In this document: positions 6,550 through 13,557 of the stretch, in pieces
How positions within the stretch are numbered: the stretch's first letter is position 1
Layout of the letters: each line of letters starts with the position of its first letter
Assembly (NCBI GenBank): GCA_934646175.1
Contig: CAKUEI010000025.1
Location: 1-19,502 of the forward strand
Origin: an uncultured Oscillospiraceae bacterium
GTDB lineage: Bacteria; Bacillota; Clostridia; Oscillospirales; Oscillospiraceae
DNA: 19,502 nt
Direction of reading: 5' to 3'
Notes under the pieces: generated by a model
Databases searched by the model: none
Told to the model about the DNA's origin: nothing
What the model saw: the letters and a program-made list of their open reading frames with translations, nothing else
Translations under genes and position numbers: made by a program

Positions 6550-8637
6550 TCACCTCGATTCGGAAGAATGGCTGGCGGAGCGGCGGAGACGGCGCATGAG
6601 GTGCGATGCCTCAAGGTCGATCTTGCCCTCCACAGGGGTGGAGCGGATAAGCAGCCGCCCGGCGGAATACTCCACCTGAATGAGACCCTGCTCGTGCATG
6701 ACCTCCAAGCAGACCATAGTACGCATAAAGGTCTCGCGCAGGCCAAACAGTTGGGCCACGCTGCGAGAAAGGTGCAGAGCCGTATCCTCCAGGGGGGCGT
6801 CGGCGGCACGGCGGTGGACATACCGCCAGACGGCGGCGAACTCCGCCCGGGTGGGAATGAGGGCGGCGGCCTCTTCCGCCGTCAGCTCCGCCCCGCTGGA
6901 GAGCTTGGCGAAAAGCTGCTGCTCCTGCTCCACTCTTGCCCGGGTGGGGCGGAGGTCCAGCAGCTGAAGCTGGACGGAGCGGAAACCACGGTATTCATTG
7001 ACCTGGGGGCAGAAGGCAACGTCGATTTGGTCGCCGGGGGAAAGAGCGGCCTCCTGGGTGTTGACGGAGAAGAAAATGCCGTCCAGCCGACGGCCGTTTT
7101 TGGAAAGACGCAGGCGCAGGTGTCGCCCGCCGCCCACGTCGGAGGCGGACTCCACCGTGACGCCGGTGAGGGACAGAACGGGCCGGGGATTCCCCGCGCC
7201 GAACGGCTCTAACAGGGAAAGAGAGTCCACATTGGCAAGGGAGAGGAGGGAGAGATCGGTGATCTCACTGTCCACCTCCAGCATGGAGGGCGGCTCTGCG
7301 CCGTTTAAGAGCTTGCCCACATAGCGGTTCATTTTATCCCGGAAGGCGGGCAGTTGGGACCGGAGAATGGTGAAACCGGCGGCGGCGGCGTGCCCGCCGA
7401 AGCCCAAGAGGGTATCCTCGCAGGCGGTGAGGGCGTCAAACAGATTGACGTCGGAGCAGGAACGGCAGGAGCCTTTTCCCTTCTCCCCCTGCAGGCAGAC
7501 GATGAAGACGGGGCAGTGGTACTGCTCCACCAGACGGGAGGCCACAATGCCCACCACGCCCTGATGCCACCCTTCGTCCGCAAGAACGAGGACATGCTGC
7601 TCCGGCGGGAGGGTGGGGCCGATACGGGTGATGCAGTCCTGATAAATGGAAAGCTCGGTGCTCTGGCGGAGACGGTTCAATTCACAGAGGGCGGAGGCGG
7701 TTTCCTCCGCCTGGGCCCGGGAGGGGGTGAGCAGCAGCTCCACAGCCAGATTTGCATGCCCCATGCGCCCGGCAGCGTTGATGCGGGGGGCAAGGCCATA
7801 GCTGATGGAGGAGGCGTTCAGGGGCTTTCCGAACAGGCCCGCTTCCTGTAAAAGGGCGGCAAGACCTGGGCGGAGAGGGCCATTTTCGATGGCCTGAAGG
7901 CCCAAGGTGACGATGGCGCGGTTCTCACCGGTCATTTCCATGACATCGGCCACGGTACCGATGGCGGCAAGGTCGCCGTACCGGGCGAGAAGCTCCGGCC
8001 GGTTCTCCGCCGAGGTGAGGGCAAGGGCCAGCTTCAGTGCAACCCCCACGCCGGCCAGCTCCTTAAAGGGATAGGGGCAGTCGGGGCGGCAGGGGTCCAC
8101 CACCGCGGCGGCATGGGGGAGGGCATCTTTGCACTCGTGATGGTCGGTGATGACCAGATCCATACCCAACGTGGCCGCGCAGGCGGCCTCTTCCACGGCG
8201 GTGACGCCGCAGTCCACGGTGACCACCAATGTGACCCCCTGACGGGAGAGAGTGCGCAGCGCCTCGCAATTGAGGCCGTACCCCTCCTCCAGCCGGTCGG
8301 GGATATAGGAAAGGACCGTAGCCCCTCGGGAGCGAAGAAAGTCGGTCATCAGGCAGGTGGAGGTGATGCCGTCCACATCGTAGTCGCCGTAAACGGCGAT
8401 GGTCTCGCCCCTTTGAAGGGCAAGAGAGATACGGGCGACGGCCTTGTCCATGTCCAGCAGGAGGGAAGGGTCGTTCAGCTTTTCCGGCCCGGAGGCCAGA
8501 AAGGCAGCAGCCTTTTTCGGCGTATCCAGCCCGCGGACGCACAGAAGCTCCGCCACCAGAGGGGTAAGGCCGCTCTTCCGCATGGCGGAAACGGCGGCGG
8601 GGTCGCACGAGGAAACGTGCCACCGGCGATATTTCAT
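6550..8637 (-). CDS. recJ: Single-stranded-DNA-specific 5'-3' exonuclease RecJ
   Basis: A 695-residue DHH-superfamily nuclease. Motif I DYDVDG is at 85-90, DCG at 142-144, the name-giving DHH at 165-167, and the DHHA1 motif GGHAAAAGF lies in the second half, followed by an OB-fold-like region and a C-terminal extension of about 130 residues ending in a basic tail. RecJ resects 5' ends in recombination and mismatch/base excision repair. The ATG has AAGGGGG about 9 bases upstream and its own promoter. It leads the recJ-rel-dtd-MBL-hemZ-mrp run. In many Firmicutes apt lies between recJ and rel; here it is absent. Confidence 0.95.
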   Translation of the reverse strand: MKYRRWHVSSCDPAAVSAMRKSGLTPLVAELLCVRGLDTPKKAAAFLASGPEKLNDPSLLLDMDKAVARISLALQRGETIAVYGDYDVDGITSTCLMTDFLRSRGATVLSYIPDRLEEGYGLNCEALRTLSRQGVTLVVTVDCGVTAVEEAACAATLGMDLVITDHHECKDALPHAAAVVDPCRPDCPYPFKELAGVGVALKLALALTSAENRPELLARYGDLAAIGTVADVMEMTGENRAIVTLGLQAIENGPLRPGLAALLQEAGLFGKPLNASSISYGLAPRINAAGRMGHANLAVELLLTPSRAQAEETASALCELNRLRQSTELSIYQDCITRIGPTLPPEQHVLVLADEGWHQGVVGIVASRLVEQYHCPVFIVCLQGEKGKGSCRSCSDVNLFDALTACEDTLLGFGGHAAAAGFTILRSQLPAFRDKMNRYVGKLLNGAEPPSMLEVDSEITDLSLLSLANVDSLSLLEPFGAGNPRPVLSLTGVTVESASDVGGGRHLRLRLSKNGRRLDGIFFSVNTQEAALSPGDQIDVAFCPQVNEYRGFRSVQLQLLDLRPTRARVEQEQQLFAKLSSGAELTAEEAAALIPTRAEFAAVWRYVHRRAADAPLEDTALHLSRSVAQLFGLRETFMRTMVCLEVMHEQGLIQVEYSAGRLLIRSTPVEGKIDLEASHLMRRLRRSASHSSESR

Positions 8638-8673
8638 GTTGTGCGGCCCCCTTTCGAAAATGATTCAACTTAT

Positions 8674-8702
8674 AGTATAACAAAATAAGCGCTTTTTGGC
8701 AA
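8674..8702 (-). promoter_or_regulatory. recJ operon promoter
   Basis: Minus strand TTGCCA (8697-8702), 17-bp spacer, TATACT (8674-8679). It starts in the T-tract of the rpsR terminator, so the recJ operon is insulated from rpsF-ssb-rpsR yet packed directly against it. Confidence 0.75.
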
Positions 8703-8737
8703 GAAAAAGCCGTGCGCCCGAAAGGGGCGCACGGCTT
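8702..8737 (-). terminator. Rho-independent terminator after rpsR
   Basis: A perfect 13-bp stem (8707-8719 with 8725-8737; minus-strand left arm AAGCCGTGCGCCC) closes a 5-nt loop and is followed by TTTTTCTT on the minus strand. It lies 15 bases after the rpsR stop codon. Confidence 0.92.
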
Positions 8738-8752
8738 AAAGGCCGAAGAAAA

Positions 8753-8998
8753 TCAGTCGGTCACGTAGGGCAGCAGAGCGATCTGACGGGCGCGCTTAAT
8801 GGCCTCGGTCAGCTGGCGCTGATGCATGGCACAGGTGCCGGTGGTGCGGCGGGGCAGGATCTTCGCCCGCTCGGACGTGTAGCGGCGCAGCTTGGCTGCG
8901 TCCTTATAATCGATGCACTCGACCTTGTCCACGCAGAAGGCGCAGACCTTACGGCGCTTGCGGCCGCGGGGACCGCGGTTATCTCTCTCCATAGCCAT
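8753..8998 (-). CDS. rpsR: 30S ribosomal protein S18 (zinc-binding C+ form)
   Basis: An 81-residue S18 with the conserved core IDYKDAAKLRRY and the C-terminal QLTEAIKRARQIALLPY. Unlike E. coli S18 it has Cys19-x2-Cys22 (CAFC) and Cys56-x2-His59 (CAMH) at the positions where C+ ribosomal protein variants coordinate zinc. S18 pairs with S6 on the 30S platform. The first ATG is preferred over the one two codons in because AAAGGAGG is 9 bases upstream. It is the last gene of rpsF-ssb-rpsR, 61 bases after ssb. Confidence 0.97.
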   Translation of the reverse strand: MAMERDNRGPRGRKRRKVCAFCVDKVECIDYKDAAKLRRYTSERAKILPRRTTGTCAMHQRQLTEAIKRARQIALLPYVTD

Positions 8999-9059
8999 GG
9001 AAGCAAACCTCCTTTATCAAAATAGGGGACGGAAGCGGCAGACTGACGCGTTCTGAAGA

Positions 9060-9512
9060 TCAGAACGGCAGCTCACCGTCATCATCGGAAAGTTCGGCGA
9101 ACCGGTCCCCTTCCGGGGCGGACGCATAGTCGGAAGCGGGAGCGGAAGTGGGGCGGGGGGCATAGCTGCCGCCGCCGGCCTCGCCGTCGCGCTTGCTGTC
9201 GCCGAAATAAACGTTGTCTGCCACGACCTCGGCAGAGCGGCGCTTGCCGCCGTCCTTATCCGTCCAGTCACGGATCTGAAGGCGGCCCTCCACCACGGCC
9301 ATGCGACCCTTGGTGAAGTAACGGGAGACGAATTCCGCCGTCTGGCGCCAAGCCACGATATCGATGAAATCGGTGGACTTTTCACCCGTCTCCTTATTTT
9401 TGAAGTCCCGGTCCACAGCCAAAGAGAAGGACGCTACAGGCGTTCCGCTCTGGGTGCGCCGAAGCTCGGGGTCGCGGGTCAGGCGGCCCATGAGAATGAT
9501 CTTATTGAGCAT
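9060..9512 (-). CDS. ssb: Single-stranded DNA-binding protein
   Basis: A 150-residue SSB. Residues 1-104 form the OB fold (start MLNKIILMGRLTRDPELR, later VDRDFKNK and RLQIRDW). A flexible Gly/Ser/Pro/Ala-rich linker follows, and the acidic tip DDDGELPF (143-150) is the partner-binding tail that recruits repair proteins such as RecJ and RecO. It coats ssDNA in replication and repair. It lies between rpsF (10-base gap) and rpsR, the classic bacterial arrangement, so it is transcribed with the ribosomal proteins; I see no SOS box before it. Confidence 0.97.
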   Translation of the reverse strand: MLNKIILMGRLTRDPELRRTQSGTPVASFSLAVDRDFKNKETGEKSTDFIDIVAWRQTAEFVSRYFTKGRMAVVEGRLQIRDWTDKDGGKRRSAEVVADNVYFGDSKRDGEAGGGSYAPRPTSAPASDYASAPEGDRFAELSDDDGELPF

Positions 9513-9522
9513 ACTGTCAGCC

Positions 9523-9819
9523 TCACTCGTCCTTGCAGACGATCATGGAACGCATGACGTCTTCCGTGATGCGGAAGATACGGTCCAGCTCGCGGGGGAA
9601 CGCGGCGGGAGCGGTGAAGGTCATCAGAACGTAGTAGCCCTCGTTCAGGTCGTTGATGGGATAGGCCAGATGGCGCTTGCCCCAAGTGTCGACCTCAGTC
9701 AGGGTGCCGTTCTGCTCGACCAGAGCCTTGAACTTCTCGACCGCGGCGGCAGTCGCTTCCTCGGTCAGGTTGGGGTTGAGGATGTAGACCGCCTCGTAAT
9801 TTGCATTGATCTTTGCCAT
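9523..9819 (-). CDS. rpsF: 30S ribosomal protein S6
   Basis: A 98-residue S6, typical length, with the RRM-like fold signatures YEAVYILNPNL, WGKRHLAYPINDLNEGYYVL and LDRIFRITEDVMRSMIV. S6 forms a dimer with S18 that binds 16S rRNA and, in many bacteria, its own mRNA leader. The ATG at 9819 has AGGAGG about 9 bases upstream. First gene of the operon, with a consensus promoter and a structured leader. Confidence 0.97.
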   Translation of the reverse strand: MAKINANYEAVYILNPNLTEEATAAAVEKFKALVEQNGTLTEVDTWGKRHLAYPINDLNEGYYVLMTFTAPAAFPRELDRIFRITEDVMRSMIVCKDE

Positions 9820-9828
9820 TTACTTGCA

Positions 9829-9881
9829 CCTCCTTATGGACGTATGGCCCCCGGAATACGGGGGCAAGGATGTGCCCGTCC
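9829..9881 (-). promoter_or_regulatory. Candidate S6:S18-binding leader RNA of rpsF
   Basis: In the short 5' leader an outer 5-bp stem GGACG/CGTCC (9877-9881 with 9838-9842) encloses an asymmetric internal loop (11 and 4 nt) and an inner 7-bp stem GCCCCCG/CGGGGGC (9859-9865 with 9847-9853) with a 5-nt loop. The outer stem ends 4-5 bases before the AGGAGG (9829-9834). Position and shape agree with the known rpsF leader, which binds the S6:S18 dimer for feedback control. I matched it by position and folding only, so it is a candidate. Confidence 0.55.
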
Positions 9882-9900
9882 TACTTTGACAGGCTATATA

Positions 9901-9928
9901 ATTATATAGGAAAAGGGCAAATTGTCAA
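9901..9928 (-). promoter_or_regulatory. rpsF-ssb-rpsR promoter
   Basis: Minus strand TTGACA (9923-9928), 16-bp spacer, TATAAT (9901-9906). Both hexamers are perfect consensus, fitting a highly expressed ribosomal protein operon. Confidence 0.88.
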
Positions 9929-9986
9929 GTAAAATTTTTCTTTTCCGAAGGCGGTGGAAAAAGACGGGGAAGAGGCGCGCTTTCGA

Positions 9987-10015
9987 TTGACAGAAAAGGG
10001 CTTTCCCGCTATGAT
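9987..10015 (+). promoter_or_regulatory. Promoter of cupin-pgi operon
   Basis: TTGACA (9987-9992), 17-bp spacer, TATGAT (10010-10015), 40 bases before the cupin start codon. It is divergent from the rpsF promoter, about 60 bp away. Confidence 0.85.
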
Positions 10016-10055
10016 GAAGGGGAAAGAAAACGCAGCATGAAAGGAGAAAACGACC

Positions 10056-10523
10056 ATGGACGACAAGCTTTATTTTAATAACGAAGGCGAATACGGAAAG
10101 TACATCGTGCAGGACCTGCAGACCCCGCCCAACATGTACAACGAGGAATTTGCGAAGATGTACGAAAAGTTCTCCCACCGCATCCTGTGGATGGACGGAA
10201 ATGTAGTGCCCGGCGCGTTCCAGATGAACACCGCGTGGTACTATGCTGTGCCCGAGCGGGACCCGGTGTTTGAAGAGCATGTACACGATTATGACGAGTT
10301 GATTGGCTTTTTCGGCAGCGACCCGGAGCACCCTTATGACCTGGGGGCGGAGATGGAAGTGACCATCAACGGCGAGCGGCATCTGCTGACCAAGTCGTCC
10401 CTGATCTTTGCACCTGCGGGCTTGCCGCACATGCGCATCTCCATCAAGCGGGTGGACCGGCCCATGTTCCATTTCTCTGTGGTGATGAATCCGGAGTATA
10501 AAGGCGGCGCTTACGAAAAGTAA
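10056..10523 (+). CDS. Cupin-fold metal-binding protein, function unknown
   Basis: A 155-residue protein. Cupin motif 1 is visible as H75-x-H77-x3-E81 (HVHDYDE) and motif 2 as P120-x-G122-x2-H125 (PAGLPH), giving a complete set of three His and one Glu metal ligands. The fold covers sugar isomerases, dioxygenases and storage proteins, so the reaction cannot be assigned. AAAGGAG is correctly placed before the ATG. It lies directly upstream of pgi (18-base gap) behind a strong promoter, suggesting a link to hexose-phosphate metabolism. I do not equate it with the archaeal cupin-type phosphoglucose isomerase, since a canonical Pgi follows. Confidence 0.75.
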   Translation: MDDKLYFNNEGEYGKYIVQDLQTPPNMYNEEFAKMYEKFSHRILWMDGNVVPGAFQMNTAWYYAVPERDPVFEEHVHDYDELIGFFGSDPEHPYDLGAEMEVTINGERHLLTKSSLIFAPAGLPHMRISIKRVDRPMFHFSVVMNPEYKGGAYEK

Positions 10524-10541
10524 CGGGAGGCAGAAGAGACC

Positions 10542-11873
10542 ATGATCCGATGGAATGACGCACGGGCACAAAAGTTTTTGCCCGAGGACTGGCTGGAAAA
10601 GCGGCTAAGCGGGCTGCAGGGGGCAGCGGAAAAGCTGAAGGAAGGCACCGGCGCGGGAGGGGACTTTACCGGCTGGGTAAAGCTGCCCCAGGCTGCGCTG
10701 GCCGGGGAGGAGCTGCCCCGGATCCACGCGGCGGCGGAGCGCATTCAGAAGCAGTCCCGGGTGCTAGTGGTGATCGGCATCGGCGGCTCGTACCTGGGTG
10801 CCCGCGCCCTTTATGAGCTGCTGCAGGAGCGGCGCAGCGAAAAGGGCGTGGAGCTTCTCTTCGCAGGCAACGGCCTTTCGGAGACGGCGCTGAAGCGCAC
10901 CTTGAACGCCATCGGAGACCGGGACTTTTCCGTGAACGTGATCTCCAAATCGGGCACCACCACGGAGCCTGCGGTGGCCTTCCGCCTGTTCCGCGCTATT
11001 CTGGAAAAGCGCTACGGAAAAGAGGGCGCGCGGGAGCGCATTTACGCCACCACCGACCGGGAGAAGGGCGCACTGCGCGCCCTGGCCAAGCAGGAGGGGT
11101 ACCCCTGCTTTGTGGTGCCCGACGAGGTGGGAGGGCGATTCTCCGTGCTGACGGCGGTGGGCCTTCTCCCTCTGGCGGCGGCGGGGCTGAACGCGGAGCT
11201 TTTGCTGCAGGGCGCCGGGGCGGAGGCCGAGGCGCTGTGGACCAGCGGAAAATATAACCCCGCATGGCGTTATGCTGCGGCCCGGAACGCCCTGTATGAA
11301 GACGGGAAGCGCATCGAGGTGCTGGCCTGCTATGAGCCGGCGTTTCATTACATGACCGAATGGTGGAAGCAGCTGTTCGGCGAAAGCGAGGGGAAAGAGG
11401 GCAAGGGCCTGTTTCCTGCCGGGGTGGAGTACACCGCGGACCTTCACTCCATGGGACAGTATATTCAGGAGGGCGAGCGGGAGCTGCTGGAGACCGTGGT
11501 GCGGTTCGAAGGGACGGAAAATGAGATCGTCATCCCCTCTGACCCGGAAAGCGCCGACGGACTGGAATTTCTGGCGGGAAAGCCCCTCTCCCACGTGCTG
11601 GAGCAGGCCATGGTAGGAACAGCGCTGGCCCATGAGGATGGCGGCGTACCCAACTTCCGCATTGACGTGCCCGGGCGGACGGAGGAAACGGTGGGGGCGC
11701 TGGTGTACTTCTTTGAATACGCCTGCGGCCTGTCCGGCTACCTGCTGGGGGTGAACCCCTTCGATCAGCCGGGAGTGGAAGCATATAAGAAAAATATGTT
11801 CGCCCTCCTCGGCAAGCCCGGTTACGAAGAAAAGCAAAAGGAATTGCAGCAGCGCCTGGCGGAGGGCCGGTAA
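10542..11873 (+). CDS. pgi: Glucose-6-phosphate isomerase
   Basis: A 443-residue Pgi of the usual Firmicutes length. Two SIS domains are seen: the sugar-phosphate loop GIGGSYLGA (79-87) and SKSGTTTEP (135-143). The first PROSITE-type signature appears as DEVGGRFSVLTAVGLLPLA, and the C-terminal signature with the catalytic lysine as FDQPGVEAYKKNMF. TADLHSMGQYIQEG carries the ring-opening histidine. It interconverts glucose-6-phosphate and fructose-6-phosphate in glycolysis and gluconeogenesis. GGGAGG lies 11 bases before the ATG, and it is co-transcribed with the cupin gene. No clear terminator follows it. Confidence 0.96.
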   Translation: MIRWNDARAQKFLPEDWLEKRLSGLQGAAEKLKEGTGAGGDFTGWVKLPQAALAGEELPRIHAAAERIQKQSRVLVVIGIGGSYLGARALYELLQERRSEKGVELLFAGNGLSETALKRTLNAIGDRDFSVNVISKSGTTTEPAVAFRLFRAILEKRYGKEGARERIYATTDREKGALRALAKQEGYPCFVVPDEVGGRFSVLTAVGLLPLAAAGLNAELLLQGAGAEAEALWTSGKYNPAWRYAAARNALYEDGKRIEVLACYEPAFHYMTEWWKQLFGESEGKEGKGLFPAGVEYTADLHSMGQYIQEGERELLETVVRFEGTENEIVIPSDPESADGLEFLAGKPLSHVLEQAMVGTALAHEDGGVPNFRIDVPGRTEETVGALVYFFEYACGLSGYLLGVNPFDQPGVEAYKKNMFALLGKPGYEEKQKELQQRLAEGR

Positions 11874-11954
11874 GGGCTGCGGAGCAAATTTGGCAGGGAA
11901 ACTGGGGGGCGGGGAAAAGAATTTGTGAACATTCTATAAATTTGCGGAAACGGA

Positions 11955-11983
11955 TTGCAAAAAAACCGTAAAAATGGTACTAT
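11955..11983 (+). promoter_or_regulatory. Possible promoter of the P-loop gene
   Basis: TTGCAA (11955-11960), 17-bp spacer, TACTAT (11978-11983). Each hexamer matches the consensus at 4 of 6 positions, in an AT-rich patch 56 bases before the start codon. The 166-base gap after pgi holds nothing else I can name. Confidence 0.45.
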
Positions 11984-12039
11984 GTAATTACAGCCGATAG
12001 TTCCGGTTTCTCGGCGCAACAAGTAAGGAGTGATAACTT

Positions 12040-12450
12040 ATGGTGAGAGTGATCATGGGTCTGAAGGGCTCCGGCAAGACAAAGCAGATGATCGAACTGA
12101 TCAACCATGCAGCGGGCAACGAGAGCGGCAATGTGGTCTGCATTGAACGCGGCCTGAAGATGACTTACGACGTACATTACCACATCCGCTTGGTGGAAGC
12201 CAGCGAGTATGATATGACCGACCTCAACTTTCTGAAGGGCTTTATCAGCGGCCTGGTGGCCGGGAATTTCGACATCACCCATATCTTCATCGACAGCCTG
12301 GCCAAGGTGGTCAAGCAGTGCGACGAGCGCGGCGTGGAGGAGTTTCTGGACTGGCTGAACGATCTGGGCGAGAAGCGGAACATCAAGTTTACCGTGACCA
12401 TCAGCGCGGACGCATCCCTGGCCAGCGACGGCATCAAGAAATATTTTTAA
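12040..12450 (+). CDS. Small orphan P-loop NTPase-like protein
   Basis: A 136-residue protein that begins almost at once with a Walker A motif, GLKGSGKTK (residues 7-15), and has a Walker B-like hydrophobic strand ending in Asp, HIFID (81-85). No transmembrane segment or further domain is visible, and at this length it is a minimal nucleotide-binding fold. AAGGAG lies 9 bases before the ATG. I do not recognise a characterised family; related proteins may carry misleading motility-ATPase names, but there are no pilus genes here. It appears monocistronic: weak promoter upstream, strong terminator 24 bases downstream. Confidence 0.75.
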   Translation: MVRVIMGLKGSGKTKQMIELINHAAGNESGNVVCIERGLKMTYDVHYHIRLVEASEYDMTDLNFLKGFISGLVAGNFDITHIFIDSLAKVVKQCDERGVEEFLDWLNDLGEKRNIKFTVTISADASLASDGIKKYF

Positions 12451-12473
12451 ATTGGCGCGGAAACCGTGAAAAC

Positions 12474-12511
12474 GCCCCCGGCCGCCTTTTGTGGCAGCCG
12501 GGGGCTTCTTT
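12474..12511 (+). terminator. Terminator after the P-loop gene (repeat copy 1)
   Basis: GCCCCCGGC (12474-12482) pairs with GCCGGGGGC (12497-12505), with an inner GCC/GGC stem, followed by TTCTTT. One of three near-identical terminators in the window. Confidence 0.88.
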
Positions 12512-12535
12512 GTGATATGTGAAAAGGAGAGAGAT

Positions 12536-13285
12536 ATGGTGCAAAAAAAGCATCGTTTTGTGCTGACGGCGGCGGGCCTTCACATTCTGGCCATGGCATT
12601 CATGCTGCTGGACCATCTGTGGGCTACGGTGCTGCCTGGGCAGGAATGGATGACCGCAGTGGGCCGGCTGGCGTTCCCCATTTTCGCCTTTTTAGCGGTG
12701 GAGGGGTATTTCCACACTCGAAACTTCAAGCGCTATGTGCTGAGAATGGTGGTGTTCGCCCTCCTTTCGGAGATCCCCTTCGACCTGATGTACGGCGGGA
12801 CGGTATTTTATCCCGTGCACCAGAACGTGATCTGGACGCTGCTGCTGGGCCTGCTGGGCATTCACGCCATGGAACAGGTGCGAAAGAAGGGGAAGATGGC
12901 CCCCTATGTGCTGACCTGCATCGGCGTGGTGCTGGCGGGGTTCGTGCTGGGCACGGTGTGCATGACCGATTATTACGGCATGGGTGTGTGGACGGTGTTC
13001 GTCTTCTACTTTTTCCGGAAGAGGACGTGGTGGTGCCTGCTGGGGCAGATCGTGGCCCTTTACTGGATCAATGTGGAGCTGTTGGGCGGGCAGGTGTACC
13101 CCATCACCCTGGGCGGATGGGAGTTTGAGCTGTGCCAGCAGGGGCTGGCGCTGCTGAGTCTGATCCCCATCTGGCTGTACCGGGGGGAGAAGGGCCGGAA
13201 GGGGAAGGCCTTCCAGTACTTCTGCTATGGCTTTTACCCGGCGCACATGCTGATCCTGGGACTGATCATGCGGTTTGTATATTGA
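12536..13285 (+). CDS. TraX-family integral membrane protein
   Basis: A 249-residue polytopic membrane protein with about eight hydrophobic segments. The N-terminal segment LHILAMAFMLLDHLWA contains the Asp-His pair (D26-H27) characteristic of the TraX family, followed by GRLAFPIFAFLAVEGYFHTRNFKRY. TraX of the F plasmid is needed for N-acetylation of pilin; chromosomal Firmicutes homologues are common but uncharacterised, so an acyltransferase role is inference. The start at 12536 was chosen over an upstream in-frame codon at 12491 because that one lies inside the preceding terminator, while AAGGAG precedes 12536. A terminator begins 6 bases after the stop. Confidence 0.85.
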   Translation: MVQKKHRFVLTAAGLHILAMAFMLLDHLWATVLPGQEWMTAVGRLAFPIFAFLAVEGYFHTRNFKRYVLRMVVFALLSEIPFDLMYGGTVFYPVHQNVIWTLLLGLLGIHAMEQVRKKGKMAPYVLTCIGVVLAGFVLGTVCMTDYYGMGVWTVFVFYFFRKRTWWCLLGQIVALYWINVELLGGQVYPITLGGWEFELCQQGLALLSLIPIWLYRGEKGRKGKAFQYFCYGFYPAHMLILGLIMRFVY

Positions 13286-13290
13286 GTTTT

Positions 13291-13327
13291 GCCCCCGGCC
13301 GCTCTTACGGCGGCCGGGGGCTTCTTT
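13291..13327 (+). terminator. Terminator after traX-like gene (repeat copy 2)
   Basis: A perfect 12-bp stem, GCCCCCGGCCGC (13291-13302) with GCGGCCGGGGGC (13310-13321), 7-nt loop, tail TTCTTT. Confidence 0.92.
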
Positions 13328-13389
13328 GCGCCGAAAAGGGGATACTGGGGACTTAAATTGTGCATGTTAGACAATAATGGCCTGAAATA

Positions 13390-13406
13390 CTTAAGGATTC
13401 ATTAAG
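13390..13406 (+). promoter_or_regulatory. Direct-repeat operator, OmpR/PmrA-like
   Basis: CTTAAG (13390-13395), 5-bp spacer, ATTAAG (13401-13406): two half-sites 11 bp apart, one helical turn, ending 4 bp before the -35. This is the layout of sites for OmpR-family response regulators, and the hexamers resemble a PmrA box. No regulator gene is in the window. Confidence 0.4.
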
Positions 13407-13410
13407 AATA

Positions 13411-13439
13411 TTGACAGTGGTGGAAAAATTTATTATCAT
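13411..13439 (+). promoter_or_regulatory. Promoter of the secreted-protein gene
   Basis: TTGACA (13411-13416), 17-bp spacer, TATCAT (13434-13439). It leaves a leader of roughly 110 bases before the start codon at 13558. Confidence 0.75.
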
Positions 13440-13511
13440 CAACATAAAGGGGAAACAGAAGAAGGTGAAGGAAGTCCCCCTATCTTGACCGTATCTATGT
13501 ACCGATCCGCA

Positions 13512-13534
13512 GCCTTGTTTGGAAACAAACCGGC
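13512..13534 (+). other. Leader hairpin before the secreted-protein gene
   Basis: GTTTG-GAAA-CAAAC (13517-13530) is a 5-bp stem with a GNRA tetraloop, flanked by GCC (13512-13514) and GGC (13532-13534). It ends 8 bases before AAAGGAG (13543-13549). The rest of the 13328-13557 gap holds the promoter and a possible GGGGA/TCCCC long-range pair (13449-13453 with 13475-13479). Confidence 0.4.
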
Positions 13535-13557
13535 CATGCAAGAAAGGAGACGAAACG

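Noticed and set aside
5179..7212. Long plus-strand open frame opposite rel and recJ
   Set aside because: The product is Gly/His/Val-rich, without domain motifs, and arises because the minus-strand genes use GC-rich third positions. rel and recJ on the other strand are intact and unmistakable.
10056..10523. Cupin as an archaeal-type phosphoglucose isomerase
   Set aside because: Beyond the generic cupin ligands I see no specific motif of that enzyme, and a canonical Pgi follows immediately.
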